Virus record (IMG/VR): IMGVR_UViG_3300044530_000685
Span: 1 to 49,485 of that record
Length of the DNA: 49,485 bases
Direction: 5' to 3' (one strand)
Origin: a virus
The notes under the pieces are model-generated. The model saw only the letters and a list, made by a program, of their open reading frames with translations. It was not told the origin of the DNA and made no database searches. Below are positions 18,169 through 27,753 of this stretch, in pieces. Position 1 is the stretch's first letter, and each line of letters opens with the position of its first letter. A program made the position numbers and the translations under genes.

Positions 18169-21100
18169 TACCTAGGAGAATATTGATTTTTACTATTACT
18201 AAGTTTTAATATCATATTGACATTATCACATTGTTTCTTTCTCAAACTTAAGAAATTTAAATAATGTCTGAACTTTTTTCTTTGTAATTCTGGTTTTCCA
18301 TAATTCATATTGTTCGGATTAAGCACCCTAGTGTAACCATCTACAGAAGTTATCCATGTATTTTCTGAAGAGTAATTACCTTGTAGAATTGTAGTACCTG
18401 GAATAAGAGCTCCTGTTGGAGGATAATTTGATCCTATTGGAAATTCATCTCTATTTCTTGTTATATCCCAGAATTGGTTAAACCTATATTTGTTTTCTTC
18501 TTTAGAGAAAAGGATGTCATACGAGAATTGATTGGCTCCTAACTTAGGGTATTGTAATGATAAGTTTACATCATTTTTAGGATACAGGTTTAGATTAAGA
18601 TATCCGGAAACTTGTTCTGTGTTATATACAACTGCTTGATCAAAATTATAATCAAGTACATGATGTTGATCAATACAACTTTCTCCATTTCGTCTGTAAC
18701 ATTCTAATGCATACTCCATAGATCTAGTAGTCATTACAGTTTGTCCAGTTACAATTGGAAACTCTAATTCAAACCCGTGTTGTTCACCATAGTAATTACA
18801 GAAGCTGTTACATACATAATTATGTTTCCATAAAGTATTATTTTTTACACTTATAAATATATCTTTTGTAGGTAATAGTGAATCTGGATGCCAGTCATGA
18901 AAACTAATCCAATACTGTGCTTTAGGGTCATAACTTAATGTCCATGAAGCATCTTCAAATAATCTTGGATCACCTAGTAAGTATCTTATATTTTGTTGAT
19001 TATCTACTATAAAATAATCACCAGTACCATTAGATCTTAATGGTACATATGTCACACGATTTTTAAATTCATCTTTTAATCCGTAATCTTTCTTACAAAA
19101 ATAAAGTACAGTACTAGAGCTATCATAGGTTGCTTGACAACCAATACCTGATACAGGATTATCTTGCCATGGGTAATCAGGAAAATCTTCAGTAAGTTTA
19201 TATGGCATATATAAAATAAACCACCATTTCATTCCATTCTGTGATATTTCTTTTAATCCTTCACCATAAGCAAATACTCTTCCTTGGTTTTGTGACATAT
19301 AATAAAGTCCAGCTGGAGTAGAAATAACAGATCTCCTATTTTGAGAAGATCCATATTCATATGCTTTATCAGAGTTACTTACTGATTGTTGAGGTTGAGA
19401 AAATAATCCACCATCACCAATAGTAATCTTAGTTCCTAAATCAGTTTGTAGTGTATCTACACCTTGATACATTAGTGGACTATCATTTTTAAATGTAATA
19501 AAAATACCACTTTTGTTAATTGCTTTTACACCACTAATTTGTGATTTAAATTCTTTATAGTTATTGACTAGATATATAAACCAACTATCTTTAACTGCTT
19601 CAGCTTGTTGAGGTAGAGAATATATTATTCTATCAGGGTAGTAAGTGTAACATAACTTTGCTACTTCAGGATCATAATATCTTGATTGAAGACTACCCGC
19701 AGAAAAATATTGGTTATAAAGTTTTGATACACTTAAACTGTAATCATATATGTACTCACTTAATCTACCCATGACAGCTGGATCCATATCAAACATTGCT
19801 TGATAATCTGTATATCTATATGGGTCATAATGTTTACCTCCTTCTCTTTCACTATTTTTTCTAAAGTCAACAAGTACTTCAGACTCAACAAAAAAATCTC
19901 TTATACCTGAATTAGCTAAATAAAAATATGCATTTTTTACTGACCAAATACCAGCATAGTATTGAATCCAAAAGAATGGTGGAAACGGAACAACTGTAAA
20001 AAATCCATTTCTTGTATCATTTGTATAATCATAAAATGCTGTTTGTCCTATTGCATTTTGTCTCCAATAGTCTAGTCTATAAGATGCACTTGGTCTTGCA
20101 CCTACACCTGGTATTGCAGGTGTTCCTGGAATAAAAGCTTCAGCTAAATTATTTATATCATACAGTTGACTATTTACTTTAAATCTAGCTTGAGGTATCA
20201 TGCTATGTAAATAGTAGTTGTACTCAAATCCATCAGGTTGATCATATAACCAATCATAAAAGAACATCATATTGTTCTTTTCTGTATATCTATTTATATA
20301 AGTATCTCCACCAAATAATACAGGAGTTCTTTGTATAGTTTTAAAGTTATATGTTTTATTATCTGTTGGACATATCCAATTTGTAGGAATTAAATTATAA
20401 TCTTTTAATTTTTGCTCACATGTTGTAATTACAATTTGATACTCACTTCCTAGTTGACCATACTGATTTCTAACTCTACCTTTTAAACCACCATAATGAC
20501 TAGCAATAGTTTGTCTAAAACCAACATCTTTATCATCTTCATTAAAATTAGGTGTAAATGTAGATGGAGTAGCTTGAGATTGTACCAAGCTTCCTAATGT
20601 AACTAATGATTTATCTTGAACACCTGATGTAATTAAATGAGGTCCAATGTTTGCACCATCAGGAACTCCTGGAATATAGTCAGGTCCTGAAGTAGTTCTT
20701 ATTGTTACGGCATCAGATCTTTTTAAATTATTTATTTTATAACCATATGTTATAGCAGGAAATATATTGTCTTGATACTTAGAAACATTTTGTATATTAT
20801 CTCTTAAATAAAAACTATCTCTTATTCTAAATCTTAATAGTTCATTATTTGAAATTTTTCTCATGTTAGAATAATAACCATGACTTATAGATTGTAATCC
20901 ATATTGTCTAAAAGGTACTATTGCATAAAATATTTTTAATGTAACATCTGCACCTTCTGAAAAATAAAACACAACTTGATTTAATGCACCTAATGATCTT
21001 GTAACAGGATCTAGATATGCCCATCTAGGAAACTCAATTGTTCCAGCAAGTGATAATAAACCTGGTATACCAGCATCATCTGCATTAGTATTTATAACAC

Positions 21101-23738
21101 CAATTAAACTATTTATTTCTGTTGCATATTGTGTATTACTATATCCTGCTGCAATAGCTGTAAATACATCACTATATGCAGTACCACTTGAATAATACGT
21201 GTTAATAAAAGGATTGTATCCAGTAAGTGGATTAGTTAATGCATTATCAATATTCCCTAAAGCATTGTTTTGTGCAAGTGCATCGTCAATTTGACCACCA
21301 GTTCCAGGTGTACTATTACCTCCAACAAATGTTCCTGAACCAGTTGGACCAAAACTAAGATTGATTGGATTAATTCCTCCTGTTCCTCTAACTTGTTCTG
21401 TATATGAATTTATAATTGGTTCATTTACTGTTCTCTTACCTAACATAGATATGATAGCTTCAGCTACACCAGCAACTATCATTGGTAGAATTACATCATC
21501 ACTTAATAGTTTCCATTTTGGATGACCATTAGGTTCTTGAAAATTTATATCGGCATAACCACTTAATGTTCCATATAATTTAAACTCTGTGGTAGAGAGA
21601 AATGGAGTACGGAACATTGTATCCGGGGAATGAAATGTAAATATATCATTAGGTATATTTTGATCTAAATCATTTCCTGCAGCATCTTGATTTCTAATAT
21701 ATGGATCATTATACAAGTAATTATGATCACCTGGTGTATTAGAATTATTTAATGGAAGAATAGTATTATAAGGATAGTTTGGATAAAGTCCAATTACATC
21801 AGAAGGAATATTATTTCTTATTTTATAACTTCTAAAATTATTAACCATTCCTTTGGCAATAATAGTTTTATTACCTTCTCTAGAACCTCTAAGAATTTCA
21901 TAACCAACTATACCAGGAATATCATTTCCATTTTGATCTTTTGGAAGCATTATGTTTTCAAAATAAACTCCCATTAATCTAATAAAATATTCATCAGCAC
22001 CAGCACTTGTTGTATTTGAATTTGGTCTAAAATGTAATGCTTGTGTAGCAGGACTGTTATTTATAAAATTTTCAGGAAACTTATGATGTCTTATTGGTAA
22101 ACCACACAAATCATAATTACCGACACTCTGTCCTGGTAGTAGTTGAGCAGCAGGTCCTGTCCAACAATATCTACTTGGATTCCAAATATCAGGTCTGTTA
22201 TCTGGATATATTTCTTCTGATTCCCAATAACCCATTTCTCCAATTGCAACTACAGTACCTCCATCATCAGTTGTTGTACCTACAACAGGACCCGGTGCTA
22301 TATTTATTGTAGCTGTATTATAAACTTCAAATACTTGATCATCTGTTGCTAATATATTTTTATCAGGATTTAATAAAAAATCAGATGTTTCATTTAATGC
22401 AGGTCCTCCTGGAATTTGAAATTGTCTTGGAGCACGTCCTGGAATATGATATGAAGAAGACTTATCTCCTGTATCATAAATCCATCTAATGTAGAAAGTA
22501 TAAACTTCATCTCTAAGATAATTTGTTTTATTACCTCCCTTCATGTAATAATCAGCAGGATACTCAACACTTGCCCATCTTGTGCTAATCATATTAGCAA
22601 GTGGTTGATAATTAAAATCAAATTTAGATCTAGGACCTACTCGTAATAAATAATCATTTACTTCTGCTATTTGATCAGATGTTTCAAATACAGGAGTTTG
22701 AATTGGTAATTGTTCTAAAGGAACTTTTATAAGACTAGGATTAATTTGATCAATTGCAATTCTATTTGTATTAGTAGAATAGATTCCCATTTGACTAGCT
22801 ACAGTTTGTTGATTTGTAGCTTCTACAATTACCAAAATAAATTCATCAAAGTTTTCTGAATCAACTTCTACATCTAATATTAACGAACCCTCTAGATCAT
22901 TTACAGTATAGATAAACTGAAAGTTACTTTGTGAAAACCAATCTGTTACTCTTTGTCCTTTAATACTATATGCAATAACTGCAAAATAAGTTCCATTGGC
23001 TAATGTTCCACCTGATTGACCTAGTGTTAAATTAAGACATGGTGTCTCCATTAATCTAGCAAGTCTGGTATCATCACAATTAAGTGAGTTTATATATGTT
23101 GTAAATTCACATGGTTGTGCTGGAGTTACTTTTTCATACCAAGGAACACCTGGCCAAAGAAAATTTACAACAGTACCATTAGAATAATAGTTCATATTTA
23201 AACCACCTAACCATTGATAATCAGATGTTGGCCATGTTTGAGGATCTCCAATATTTAAATATCTATCTGGATTAAATCCATCTGCCCAATACACTTGCCA
23301 AGAACAATCTTCTTTTTCTCTAGATGCTCCAGATATAAGATATCTTTTATCAAAGTTTAAACATGGGTCTTGTACAATTTCTCTGTATCTACAAGAGTCC
23401 TCTTCATACAACCCTATTTCAGAAGTTATTCTTTGTCCTTGTGAATTATGTCCTGCAGTAAATATTACCCATTTATCTGAATAAAGATATATAGCACCTA
23501 CTATATGTTTGTCTGTTGCTGTAGCTGGCATTGATAGTCCAGTAACACCACATGGTTCATTTCCTATTTCATTAGATAATGTATTAACATCTCCTTCAAT
23601 AGTATTGTTAACTACATTAATTGCATGAGTCCACATTCCTTCAGATACAAATGAAGGATCAGAATCTTTATTTAATCCTTTTGAAAAAGAATTAGTAAAT
23701 ACTTTAGACGTATCTTGTATACCCTGTTTCTTTGCCAT
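18168..23738 (-). CDS. crAss-like tail muzzle / stabilization protein (1856 aa)
   Basis: This is the large tail-tip-proximal protein of crAss-like phages, described as a stabilization protein (P22 gp10-like) and as the muzzle in the structural literature. The start, FSKGLNKDSDPSFVSEGMW (about residues 18-36), is the hallmark N-terminus I recognise, followed by the THAINVVNN and GNEPCG segments. The rest is a beta-rich, Tyr/Asn/Pro-heavy propeller-like sequence of about 1800 residues with no enzyme motif. It ends in a basic helix. It follows the two ring proteins directly (2-base gap) and overlaps the next gene by one base, as expected in a tail operon. In the virion it should line the short tail and meet the host envelope. 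The family call is firm; the detailed role is transferred from relatives. Confidence 0.88.
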   Translation of the reverse strand: MAKKQGIQDTSKVFTNSFSKGLNKDSDPSFVSEGMWTHAINVVNNTIEGDVNTLSNEIGNEPCGVTGLSMPATATDKHIVGAIYLYSDKWVIFTAGHNSQGQRITSEIGLYEEDSCRYREIVQDPCLNFDKRYLISGASREKEDCSWQVYWADGFNPDRYLNIGDPQTWPTSDYQWLGGLNMNYYSNGTVVNFLWPGVPWYEKVTPAQPCEFTTYINSLNCDDTRLARLMETPCLNLTLGQSGGTLANGTYFAVIAYSIKGQRVTDWFSQSNFQFIYTVNDLEGSLILDVEVDSENFDEFILVIVEATNQQTVASQMGIYSTNTNRIAIDQINPSLIKVPLEQLPIQTPVFETSDQIAEVNDYLLRVGPRSKFDFNYQPLANMISTRWASVEYPADYYMKGGNKTNYLRDEVYTFYIRWIYDTGDKSSSYHIPGRAPRQFQIPGGPALNETSDFLLNPDKNILATDDQVFEVYNTATINIAPGPVVGTTTDDGGTVVAIGEMGYWESEEIYPDNRPDIWNPSRYCWTGPAAQLLPGQSVGNYDLCGLPIRHHKFPENFINNSPATQALHFRPNSNTTSAGADEYFIRLMGVYFENIMLPKDQNGNDIPGIVGYEILRGSREGNKTIIAKGMVNNFRSYKIRNNIPSDVIGLYPNYPYNTILPLNNSNTPGDHNYLYNDPYIRNQDAAGNDLDQNIPNDIFTFHSPDTMFRTPFLSTTEFKLYGTLSGYADINFQEPNGHPKWKLLSDDVILPMIVAGVAEAIISMLGKRTVNEPIINSYTEQVRGTGGINPINLSFGPTGSGTFVGGNSTPGTGGQIDDALAQNNALGNIDNALTNPLTGYNPFINTYYSSGTAYSDVFTAIAAGYSNTQYATEINSLIGVINTNADDAGIPGLLSLAGTIEFPRWAYLDPVTRSLGALNQVVFYFSEGADVTLKIFYAIVPFRQYGLQSISHGYYSNMRKISNNELLRFRIRDSFYLRDNIQNVSKYQDNIFPAITYGYKINNLKRSDAVTIRTTSGPDYIPGVPDGANIGPHLITSGVQDKSLVTLGSLVQSQATPSTFTPNFNEDDKDVGFRQTIASHYGGLKGRVRNQYGQLGSEYQIVITTCEQKLKDYNLIPTNWICPTDNKTYNFKTIQRTPVLFGGDTYINRYTEKNNMMFFYDWLYDQPDGFEYNYYLHSMIPQARFKVNSQLYDINNLAEAFIPGTPAIPGVGARPSASYRLDYWRQNAIGQTAFYDYTNDTRNGFFTVVPFPPFFWIQYYAGIWSVKNAYFYLANSGIRDFFVESEVLVDFRKNSEREGGKHYDPYRYTDYQAMFDMDPAVMGRLSEYIYDYSLSVSKLYNQYFSAGSLQSRYYDPEVAKLCYTYYPDRIIYSLPQQAEAVKDSWFIYLVNNYKEFKSQISGVKAINKSGIFITFKNDSPLMYQGVDTLQTDLGTKITIGDGGLFSQPQQSVSNSDKAYEYGSSQNRRSVISTPAGLYYMSQNQGRVFAYGEGLKEISQNGMKWWFILYMPYKLTEDFPDYPWQDNPVSGIGCQATYDSSSTVLYFCKKDYGLKDEFKNRVTYVPLRSNGTGDYFIVDNQQNIRYLLGDPRLFEDASWTLSYDPKAQYWISFHDWHPDSLLPTKDIFISVKNNTLWKHNYVCNSFCNYYGEQHGFELEFPIVTGQTVMTTRSMEYALECYRRNGESCIDQHHVLDYNFDQAVVYNTEQVSGYLNLNLYPKNDVNLSLQYPKLGANQFSYDILFSKEENKYRFNQFWDITRNRDEFPIGSNYPPTGALIPGTTILQGNYSSENTWITSVDGYTRVLNPNNMNYGKPELQRKKFRHYLNFLSLRKKQCDNVNMILKLSNSKNQYSPR

Positions 23739-23740
23739 AA

Positions 23741-24796
23741 CTAAATAACTCTACTATTTGTGTTTCTTCTATAGTAAGGATTGTTAGGTGAGTGACTCAT
23801 AAACATATAGTAGTATTTACCATACTGAGCTTTTCTATTTGCCCACCAAAGTTTTTCCATTTCTCTAAAGTTTGGAGTATTAACTAGATTGAGTGCTTGA
23901 TTTCTTGCAACTCTTAGTCTTTGTTCTATAAGTTGCATTCTTTGAGCAACATCTTCTCCATTAATATAAAGATTCTCTAGTATTCTTGCTTTTAATGCAT
24001 ACTCATAATATTCATTAAGAAGGTCATGATCGGGAACCATTAGATTACCATTATCATCAAGTAGTTCACCTTGGTAATTTAAATAAACTTTTTCACTTTC
24101 AAAAGTTGTAAATAAAAACCCATCTTTTATCCAACCCTCATTTGGTGTATTATAATATAAGTTTGGACAGTCGCATTCAATTTCTTGACTTGACTTCATT
24201 CGTAGTGGTAAAAGTTTTGAATAGGTTCTTGTTGTTCCTGTATTTAAAACTTGTATTAGTTCATACTTCTCACCTTTACAGTTCATAAATACTCTTGGTC
24301 TAATACAGGTATCACCATATGGATTAAGTGGATCAACAGAATCAGGAATTACTACAGGAGCACATGTAGGAGGATTTGTATTACTAGAACATGCTGCAGT
24401 ATTATTACAAGGATTTGAACCACACGTAGAACAATTAATTGTTGGTGCTGCACACTGATTTACAGTAGATGGAACTTCTTTATAAGGTACTTCTTGTATG
24501 TTGGTACCACCAGCAGGATATCCATAACCTACAAAATCTTTATATTCTCCACAAACAAATGCAAAATTAAATGTATAAAAGTCATCAGGTAATTTTACTT
24601 TATTATGACATACTTCAAGTATTGTTTCTTTCTGCTGATTAATTCTTAAACCTAAATCATAATTAATCTTTTTTACAAGTTTAATTAATTGTTGAGGCTC
24701 AATCATATTTTCCAATGCAAATGTATGCATGTCAATAGTAACATCTTCCAACAACTGGTCAAATGTTCTGTATTTTAGTGTGTAGTTAAAATCCAT
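23741..24796 (-). CDS. crAss-like tail ring protein (351 aa) with a cysteine-rich insertion
   Basis: The N-terminus (KYRTFDQLLEDVTIDMHTFA) and the C-terminal half (LLNEYYEYALKARILENLYI, then a helix rich in Arg and Gln) match the ring/tail-tubular proteins that precede the muzzle in crAss-like phages. Between them, about residues 115-160, sits an unusual insertion with many cysteines (INCSTCGSNPCNNTAAC). It might be a disulphide- or metal-stabilised loop on the ring surface. The C-terminus is aromatic and basic. The start overlaps the stop of the previous ring gene by one base, and the muzzle gene follows after 2 bases. The family call rests on sequence appearance and context. Confidence 0.75.
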   Translation of the reverse strand: MDFNYTLKYRTFDQLLEDVTIDMHTFALENMIEPQQLIKLVKKINYDLGLRINQQKETILEVCHNKVKLPDDFYTFNFAFVCGEYKDFVGYGYPAGGTNIQEVPYKEVPSTVNQCAAPTINCSTCGSNPCNNTAACSSNTNPPTCAPVVIPDSVDPLNPYGDTCIRPRVFMNCKGEKYELIQVLNTGTTRTYSKLLPLRMKSSQEIECDCPNLYYNTPNEGWIKDGFLFTTFESEKVYLNYQGELLDDNGNLMVPDHDLLNEYYEYALKARILENLYINGEDVAQRMQLIEQRLRVARNQALNLVNTPNFREMEKLWWANRKAQYGKYYYMFMSHSPNNPYYRRNTNSRVI

Positions 24797-25464
24797 TATC
24801 TTAATGCATTTTGACCATCATCAGGCCCATCAGTTGGAACCTGCATAGCCATGGTTAATTCTTTTATAACAAACTGCTCTATTTCAGAAAATAAATATTC
24901 TGGAAAAGGTAATGGATCATTCTGTCTAATAAGACAAGGATCTGTATTACAATTATACTCTGCAGTACTTCCTTCAAATACAGCTTCAATTCTTATTGCT
25001 TCCCAGTCTATATTGGGACAATATAAGTAACCGTTAAGATACCAGAAGTAAGGTCTCTTATTATATTTAAATGTTGTTGACTTAGTTATAGAAACCCAAG
25101 TACCAGGATCTGTTCTGAACATTTCTATTGATCCATCTATAGAAGATACAGTACGAATAATAGGACCCATTGCTCCATCAAAAATTGTAGGTAGTTTATC
25201 TTTTGTTCTTTTAAAATAACATCCTGAATATACACCAATACATCCTGCTTCAACTCTATCAACATCAATAAGTTCAACATAAGAAAGAACATTGAAGATA
25301 GAACTTATCTTCATTAATCTAAATTGATTATCTTCTCTCTTTAAAAGAGTTTGCCCATACTTTGTTATTGCAGAATATATAACTCTGTCAGTAAGAAAAG
25401 GATCTTCCTTTACAGCTTTTAATGTATTTCTTACTCGTGATACGGCATCTCCAATTGTTGTCAT
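24796..25464 (-). CDS. crAss-like tail ring/adaptor protein (222 aa), P22 gp4-like position
   Basis: It begins MTTIGDAVSRVRNTLKAVKE, an amphipathic helix typical of head-tail adaptor proteins. The central part contains the FWYLNGYLYCPN strand that I associate with the conserved small ring protein of crAss-like phages. The C-terminus is a helix ending in polar residues. The likely role is the first ring below the portal, joining capsid and tail. It overlaps the IHF-like gene by four bases and the next ring gene by one, a tight tail operon. No anomalies were seen. Confidence 0.78.
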   Translation of the reverse strand: MTTIGDAVSRVRNTLKAVKEDPFLTDRVIYSAITKYGQTLLKREDNQFRLMKISSIFNVLSYVELIDVDRVEAGCIGVYSGCYFKRTKDKLPTIFDGAMGPIIRTVSSIDGSIEMFRTDPGTWVSITKSTTFKYNKRPYFWYLNGYLYCPNIDWEAIRIEAVFEGSTAEYNCNTDPCLIRQNDPLPFPEYLFSEIEQFVIKELTMAMQVPTDGPDDGQNALR

Positions 25465-26042
25465 AACTCAAATTCGTTATATGTTTTTAAAGTTGTTTTC
25501 TCAACTTTATTTAAATAATCTTTATACATAATACTATTGTAAACTTTATCTATTTTTGCCTTAGATAGAACAGGTACATATATATTCCAATTTTCAGGAT
25601 ATGTTTTAGCTACTGATCTTTTAAATTCTCTACATGCAGTAAACCCCCAAAATTCTCTATTCTTCATTTTGTGTTTTGGTGCATAGTTTGTAAAAAATAT
25701 CTTAGCTAGTTTTCCATCTGTTTCCCAATTATTGTTTGTTACCTTAACACCATACTTTTTAGATTTTGCATAATCAATATTGTCTTTCTTACTACGTTGA
25801 CATGTTCCAATAAATAACCAACCTAATTGCTCCGGCAATTGCACACCATCTCTTGTATCAATTACTGTCTGATAAACTATTTGATTAAATCGTTTAATGA
25901 TTTTTCTTAATAGTTTATTATCCAAGTTTTTATACTTAGGATATGCTTTTTTAAAGTTTTCAAAGAACTCTTTATTTAAGAGAGTTATTACTTCTGGTCT
26001 ATACCTTGAAGCTTTTACATTTGGTTTCTTAAACTCCTTCAT
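25461..26042 (-). CDS. IHF/HU-like DNA-binding protein of the crAss tail operon (193 aa)
   Basis: Residues about 38-125 follow the HU/IHF fold pattern. A helix pair (LLRKIIKRFNQIVYQTVIDT) is followed by a short beta hairpin (VQLPEQLGWLFIGTCQRSKK) and a basic arm. N- and C-terminal extensions make it about twice the length of HU. IHF-like genes next to the ring and muzzle genes are a known trait of crAss-like phages. Whether this one binds DNA or serves as a virion part cannot be read from the sequence. It opens a transcription unit: a terminator lies just upstream. The start codon is preceded almost at once by a GTATATTA box, which leaves little room for a leader. Confidence 0.72.
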   Translation of the reverse strand: MKEFKKPNVKASRYRPEVITLLNKEFFENFKKAYPKYKNLDNKLLRKIIKRFNQIVYQTVIDTRDGVQLPEQLGWLFIGTCQRSKKDNIDYAKSKKYGVKVTNNNWETDGKLAKIFFTNYAPKHKMKNREFWGFTACREFKRSVAKTYPENWNIYVPVLSKAKIDKVYNSIMYKDYLNKVEKTTLKTYNEFEL

Positions 26043-26044
26043 AT

Positions 26045-26057
26045 TAATATACTAAAA
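26045..26057 (-). promoter_or_regulatory. Candidate promoter-like box TTTTTAGTATATTA before the IHF-like gene
   Basis: The minus strand reads TATTTTTAGTATATTAAT directly in front of the ATG. The core is shared with other gap regions in this window. Only two bases separate the box from the start codon. If it is a -10 element, the transcript would be leaderless or the true start would lie downstream. Confidence 0.3.
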
Positions 26058-26082
26058 ATATTTGACATTAACAAATGTAACT

Positions 26083-26112
26083 AAAAAACAAAACCCCCAC
26101 AAGTGTGAGGGT
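26083..26112 (-). terminator. Rho-independent terminator after the 527-aa fibre gene
   Basis: On the minus strand an 8-bp stem (ACCCUCAC with GUGGGGGU, one G-U pair) closes a 4-base loop. It is followed by UUUGUUUUUU. It lies 47 bases past the fibre stop codon and separates the fibre unit from the tail unit. Confidence 0.85.
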
Positions 26113-26158
26113 ATTGCCTTGTTGTCACAGAAACCAACAACCTGTAACTTCTTTATAG

Positions 26159-27742
26159 TTATCCAACTCGTCTTATTGACCAGTCTATATTATCTCCAAT
26201 TACGGGTACATAATTAATATCTGTAAAGTTCAAAACTTTAAAAATCAATTGTGTACCTGCATTTAATACAGCACCTTGTAATGTTCCTGTTAAATATGCT
26301 GTCTTTAAGAACACTCCTTTTCTAATCATAATAATATCAGCAAAGTATATTATAGCTGTTCCTGTAGTATCAGTAACACCTATTTGTATATTTCCATCAT
26401 TTGAATCTCCCCAACCAGTAGTACCTGCAGGAGCAGTAAGATATAAGTTACAATTAATATCATATCTACCTGTTTGAGGACATGTCCAAACTCCTGTACC
26501 AGCATTATATTGTGACGTTGTTACTCCATTAACAATTTGATACTGAACAGTAGGAATAATAGTTTGACCTGTTCCAACAAATGAGTTTAAATAACTTTTA
26601 ACTTGAACATTAATAGTTGGAGGAGGTGATATTATTGCTCTAAATGCAGTACCAAATAAACCGGCTGTTTGTTCAATTACATCACCAGTACCATTAGTTA
26701 ATAGATTAAATGTAGGAGTTCCTGCAAATGTACCTATACCATATCTATTAAGTTTTAACTGCCCATTTCCTGATATCTCTAATTTAGTATCAGGTGTTGC
26801 AGAACCATTGTCTTTTGTAGTAATAAAAAATTTAGCTACATTTAAAAGTGGTAATGCACTATTTGTAGTAGATGTATAACCTATTCTTCCCGATGATAAT
26901 TCTGTTCCTAAAGTTGTTTGATAAGTAAAATTAATTGCTGCACCTATACCTGCAAGTGCGGGTGCTGCAGTAGATGCATACAATTTAAGAACATTAACTG
27001 TAACATTACCTAATGTAGGTTCTTCAGCAACTGCATATAATGCAGGATTAGTAGGAGCATTATTTGTTGTTACAAGCAAACCTTGTCCTAAACCACCTCC
27101 AAATTCAGCAGCTTTTGATGTAGCATCTGTAATAAGATTTCTAATTGTAAGACCAATTGTATTTGCATCAACACCACTTGTTACAATTGTCATAGCTGAT
27201 GATCCTGCAATAGGAGTTGCTGTAAAGGTAGTTGTGTATCCTGCTTGAGTTATAGTAGTATCTTGTATTAATGTTCCTCCCCATTGTACATTTGTTATTG
27301 TACTCATAGTAAGACCATTATCAGCTGTAATTGGTACTAGTGTAGAAATAGCAGTACAAAAATAATTTACTATAGCTTCAAATGCTTCTATAATACTAGA
27401 ATCAGCATCTACAACAATATCTGTATCACATGTTATTTCAGGAATAGTTGGATTAAATGCACAAAAATATCTTACAATATCTTCTAATGCATTCATTATA
27501 GATGTATCTGGAACAACTACTGTGTCATCATTACAAGTAATACCAGGTCCAGAATATATAACACAATTAGCATCTAATACTTCTGAACATGCAGGAGGAT
27601 CGGGACATCCTGCTGGTGTAGGGCATGGTGGTGGGGTAGTTAAAAAACTATCCTTGCAACCACACTTTGGACATTTAGTATTGCAACCACTACAAGTTGT
27701 ATTACAACTAGTACATGTTATATTTGTATTTGAACAAGCCAT
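26159..27742 (-). CDS. Fibre/appendage protein with Cys-rich start and C1q-like C-terminal domain (527 aa)
   Basis: The first 30 residues are packed with CxxC pairs (CTSCNTTCSGCNTKCPKCGC), plausibly metal-binding or disulphide-bonded. A NCVIYSGPGITC motif near residue 60 matches one in the upstream 568-aa protein. The middle is low-charge, Thr/Ala/Gly-rich and beta-strand-rich, as in fibre shafts. The C-terminal 140 residues (from about 385) fit a C1q/TNF-like jelly roll, including TGVWTCPQTGRYDINCNLYL and ending in IDWSIRRVG. Such domains often end trimeric receptor-binding fibres. It sits 11 bases after its fibre neighbour and just before a strong terminator. The role as a head or tail fibre is inferred; which one cannot be told. 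Confidence 0.7.
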   Translation of the reverse strand: MACSNTNITCTSCNTTCSGCNTKCPKCGCKDSFLTTPPPCPTPAGCPDPPACSEVLDANCVIYSGPGITCNDDTVVVPDTSIMNALEDIVRYFCAFNPTIPEITCDTDIVVDADSSIIEAFEAIVNYFCTAISTLVPITADNGLTMSTITNVQWGGTLIQDTTITQAGYTTTFTATPIAGSSAMTIVTSGVDANTIGLTIRNLITDATSKAAEFGGGLGQGLLVTTNNAPTNPALYAVAEEPTLGNVTVNVLKLYASTAAPALAGIGAAINFTYQTTLGTELSSGRIGYTSTTNSALPLLNVAKFFITTKDNGSATPDTKLEISGNGQLKLNRYGIGTFAGTPTFNLLTNGTGDVIEQTAGLFGTAFRAIISPPPTINVQVKSYLNSFVGTGQTIIPTVQYQIVNGVTTSQYNAGTGVWTCPQTGRYDINCNLYLTAPAGTTGWGDSNDGNIQIGVTDTTGTAIIYFADIIMIRKGVFLKTAYLTGTLQGAVLNAGTQLIFKVLNFTDINYVPVIGDNIDWSIRRVG

Positions 27743-27753
27743 TATTTAATATT

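Noticed and set aside
26113-26158. TTGTTG...CAACAA pairing near the end of the 527-aa gene as another hairpin
   Set aside because: The stem is only about five weak pairs and is not followed by a U-run; the real terminator lies just beyond it.
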